In this document: in pieces, positions 41,738-43,464 of the stretch
Position numbering within the stretch: position 1 is the stretch's first letter
Layout of the letters: every line of letters begins with the position of its first letter
Assembly (NCBI RefSeq): GCF_001639105.2
Contig: NZ_CP028907.1
Span: 131,849 to 175,312 of the forward strand
Source of the DNA: Azospirillum humicireducens
GTDB lineage: Bacteria; Pseudomonadota; Alphaproteobacteria; Azospirillales; Azospirillaceae
Reading direction: 5' to 3'
Length of the DNA: 43,464 nt
Position numbers and translations under genes: made by a program
Notes under the pieces: model-generated
Database searches by the model: none
The model's input: only the letters and a program-made list of their open reading frames with translations
What the model was told of the DNA's origin: nothing

Positions 41738-42523
41738 TCACATCAAGATGGTGGCGCCGCCGTCCACGACCAGGACATGGCCGTTGACATAGGACGCCGC
41801 GGCGGACGCCAGGAACACCGCCGCCCCGGCGATCTCCTCCGGACGGCCCCAGCGGCGCATCGGCGTGCGGTTGGCGAAATAGGCCCCGCGTTCGGGATCG
41901 GCGACGATGGCGGCATTCGTTTCGGTCGCGAAAAAGCCGGGTGCGATGGCGTTGCTGGTCAGGCCATGCGGACCGTATTCGGCGGCCAGCGCCCGCACCA
42001 TGCCGTTCAGCCCCGCCTTCGCCGCGGCATAGACGCTGTCGTTGGCGCGCGAGATCTGGCCGGCGACGGAGGTGACGGCGATCATCCGGCCCCGGCCGCG
42101 CGGCAGCATCAACCGCGCCGCCTCTCTTGCCAGGATCAGGCTGGAGGCCAGATCGACATCCAGAAGGGTGAGGATCTCGTCGTCGGTCAGGTCGGCGAGC
42201 GGCTTGCGGTTGCGCTGGCCGACATTCTGGACCAGCACGTCGAGCCGCCCATGCTCCCGCTCGATCCGCGCGAAGGCGTCGCGCACCGCCGCCCGGTCCG
42301 ACACGTCGAAGGCCAACGCCGACGCCGCTCCGCCGACGGCTTCGATCTCGGCGACACGGGCTTCCAGAACGGCGGCGTCGCGGCCGTTCAGCAGCACATG
42401 GGCACCCGACCCGGCCAGTGCCCGCGCGATCTCCAGCCCCAGGCCGCGGCCTGCCCCGGTGACCAGGGCCACCTGTCCGGTCAGCGAGAAGGTCGTCAGG
42501 TACGGTGGGATCGTCGCGGCCAT
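41738..42523 (-). CDS. Short-chain dehydrogenase/reductase (SDR)
   Basis: This 261-residue classical SDR has the NAD(P) motif TGAGRGLG (22-29), the NVG segment at 100-102 in place of NNAG, and the catalytic triad Ser152, Tyr165 and Lys169 (VTSVAGQIS, VYAAAK). The C-terminus (FLASAAASYVNGHVLVVDGG) is standard. It resembles gluconate 5-dehydrogenase or 3-oxoacyl-ACP reductase types; the substrate is not known. It is the first gene of the operon that continues with pabB and pabC. Confidence 0.9.
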   Translation of the reverse strand: MAATIPPYLTTFSLTGQVALVTGAGRGLGLEIARALAGSGAHVLLNGRDAAVLEARVAEIEAVGGAASALAFDVSDRAAVRDAFARIEREHGRLDVLVQNVGQRNRKPLADLTDDEILTLLDVDLASSLILAREAARLMLPRGRGRMIAVTSVAGQISRANDSVYAAAKAGLNGMVRALAAEYGPHGLTSNAIAPGFFATETNAAIVADPERGAYFANRTPMRRWGRPEEIAGAAVFLASAAASYVNGHVLVVDGGATILM

Positions 42524-42694
42524 CTCTGCCCCCCATGTTGCGGTGCAAAGATGTAGCAGACCCACGGGCAATTGGCACGGCCGATACGGTCGTTTCGGGG
42601 TGGATGCCGTCGCCAACATCTGGTCGAGCGATGGCCACAAACAGCTGAAGACCAAATGGTGATCCACCATCTGCGGCCACCGGCGGCCCGGAGG
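42524..42694. other. Intergenic stretch upstream of the SDR-pabB operon
   Basis: No gene is supported here. It presumably contains the promoter for the leftward SDR-pabBC operon. A GGGGGC ribosome-like site precedes the SDR ATG. No clear -35/-10 was found. Confidence 0.4.
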
Positions 42695-42733
42695 TGAAAA
42701 AGGCTTCGGACGCCGTGCGCCCGAAGCCTTCTC
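42695..42733 (-). terminator. Rho-independent terminator of clpB
   Basis: A perfect 10-bp stem (42700-42709 with 42721-42730, arm AAGGCTTCGG) with an 11-nt loop is followed on the minus strand by TTTTTC. It lies about 35 nt after the clpB stop and is correctly oriented for it. Confidence 0.9.
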
Positions 42734-42764
42734 CATCATCGCGGAACCATCAGTGACCCACCGG

Positions 42765-43464
42765 TCAGTGAACCGACGCCTCGCGTGCGTTGGCGGAACT
42801 CGCCACCGGCGGCAGGGCGAAGCCCAAGGGCGGGCGTTCCGGGGCCTTGAAGCCGTGCGGCCGGTCCTCCTCGACCACCACGCCGTCCAGCGCCAGCCGT
42901 CCGTCGACCAGCGACAGGGTCATCGTGGTCTTGCCCTCCACCTCCTCGTCGAGCAGGCGCTCGGCGATGGGGTCCTCGACAAGGCCCTGGATGGCGCGCT
43001 TCAACGGACGGGCGCCGAAGGCCGGATCCCAGCCCAGATCGCCCAACCGCCGCTTGGCCGCCGCGTCCGCCGCCAGGGTGACGCCGCGCTCGGCCAGCCG
43101 CTCGTTGACACGGGCCAGCTGGATGTCGACGATCCGCGCCATCTGGTCCCTGCCCAGCCGGCGGAAGATCAGCACATCGTCCAGCCGGTTGAGGAATTCC
43201 GGCCGGAACGCCTTGCGCACCGCGTCCATCACCTCCACCGTCACGCCGGCCATGTCCTCGTCGTCGCCAAGCGCGCTCAGCGCCTCCGCCCCCAGATTGG
43301 AGGTCATGATGAGGATGGCGTGGCGGAAGTCGGCGGTGCGGCCCTGCCCGTCGGTCAGCCGCCCGTCGTCGAGCGCCTGCAAGAGGACGTTCAGCACGTC
43401 GGGATGCGCCTTCTCCACCTCGTCCAGCAGCACGACCTGATAGGGAGCGGCGCGCCGCATCATC
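42765..43464 (-). CDS. clpB: ClpB-type AAA+ disaggregase, C-terminal part (5' end outside window)
   Basis: The last 233 codons of an HSP100 protein are present. Visible parts of the second AAA+ module are Walker B VVLLDEVEKAHPDV, sensor LIMTSNLG, the arginine-finger region FRPEFLNRLDDVLIF and sensor 2 GARPLKRAIQ. ClpB with DnaK rescues aggregated proteins. The final 50 residues or so (VVVEEDRPHGFKAPERPPLGF and on) extend a little past the usual ClpB end. Lacking the N-terminal part, a ClpB paralogue cannot be excluded. Confidence 0.85.
   Translation of the reverse strand, partial: MMRRAAPYQVVLLDEVEKAHPDVLNVLLQALDDGRLTDGQGRTADFRHAILIMTSNLGAEALSALGDDEDMAGVTVEVMDAVRKAFRPEFLNRLDDVLIFRRLGRDQMARIVDIQLARVNERLAERGVTLAADAAAKRRLGDLGWDPAFGARPLKRAIQGLVEDPIAERLLDEEVEGKTTMTLSLVDGRLALDGVVVEEDRPHGFKAPERPPLGFALPPVASSANAREASVH

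Noticed and set aside
42524..42739. N-terminal extension of the SDR gene to 42739
   Set aside because: The added 72 residues include the clpB terminator sequence and match no SDR; the ATG at 42523 begins a normal-length SDR.

Overview
The window is GC-rich (roughly two thirds G+C by eye) and tightly packed, with many ATGA/GTGA 4-base stop/start overlaps. Gene content suggests an alphaproteobacterium of the Rhodospirillales, most like Azospirillum: a fused indolepyruvate:ferredoxin oxidoreductase, a cellulose operon with BcsN, FlaF, a five-step hut pathway and LptF. This assignment is inference from gene families. A plasmid-type origin (iterons, initiator gene, ParA) lies among genes such as lptF, nadE and clpB, so the replicon is probably a chromid or megaplasmid.

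Layout. 1-1444: 3' end of a 2-oxoacid:ferredoxin oxidoreductase. 1452-3128: TPR protein with a DxD glycosyltransferase-like C-terminus. 3217-11608 (minus): cellulose operon bcsA-bcsB-bcsZ-TPR gene-bcsN. 11919-14019: AEC-type transporter, OsmC-like protein and nitroreductase. 14103-16148: glutamine-dependent NAD synthetase. 16307-19102 (minus): flaF, then a family 9 glycosyltransferase coupled to lptF. 19229-24056 (plus): TPR/GT41 O-GlcNAc-transferase-like protein, sorbosone-dehydrogenase-like lipoprotein and cysteine desulfurase. 24062-25840 (minus): small beta-barrel protein and pxpA.

25942-30760 is the replication and partition module. On the minus strand are parA coupled to a DUF3102-like coiled-coil gene, and two coupled genes that resemble phage replication-initiation and loader proteins. 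A 692-bp intergenic region follows, carrying at least twelve 19-bp iterons (consensus ATGGAGCNAYAGCCCGCGA) phased at 21 bp and in both orientations. The plus-strand initiator gene comes next. A perfect 16-bp palindrome lies upstream of parA. This module is the most interesting part of the window.

30765-31421: PAP2 phosphatase. 31499-39034: histidine utilisation, with hutF-hutH-hutG leftward and hutI-hutC-hutU rightward from a short AT-rich divergent promoter holding a HutC-like operator. The pathway runs histidine, urocanate, imidazolonepropionate, formiminoglutamate, formylglutamate, glutamate. 39083-42523 (minus): SDR-pabB-pabC-GyrI-like operon making p-aminobenzoate. 42765-43464: 3' end of clpB with a clear terminator. 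No tRNA, rRNA, CRISPR array or transposase was found.
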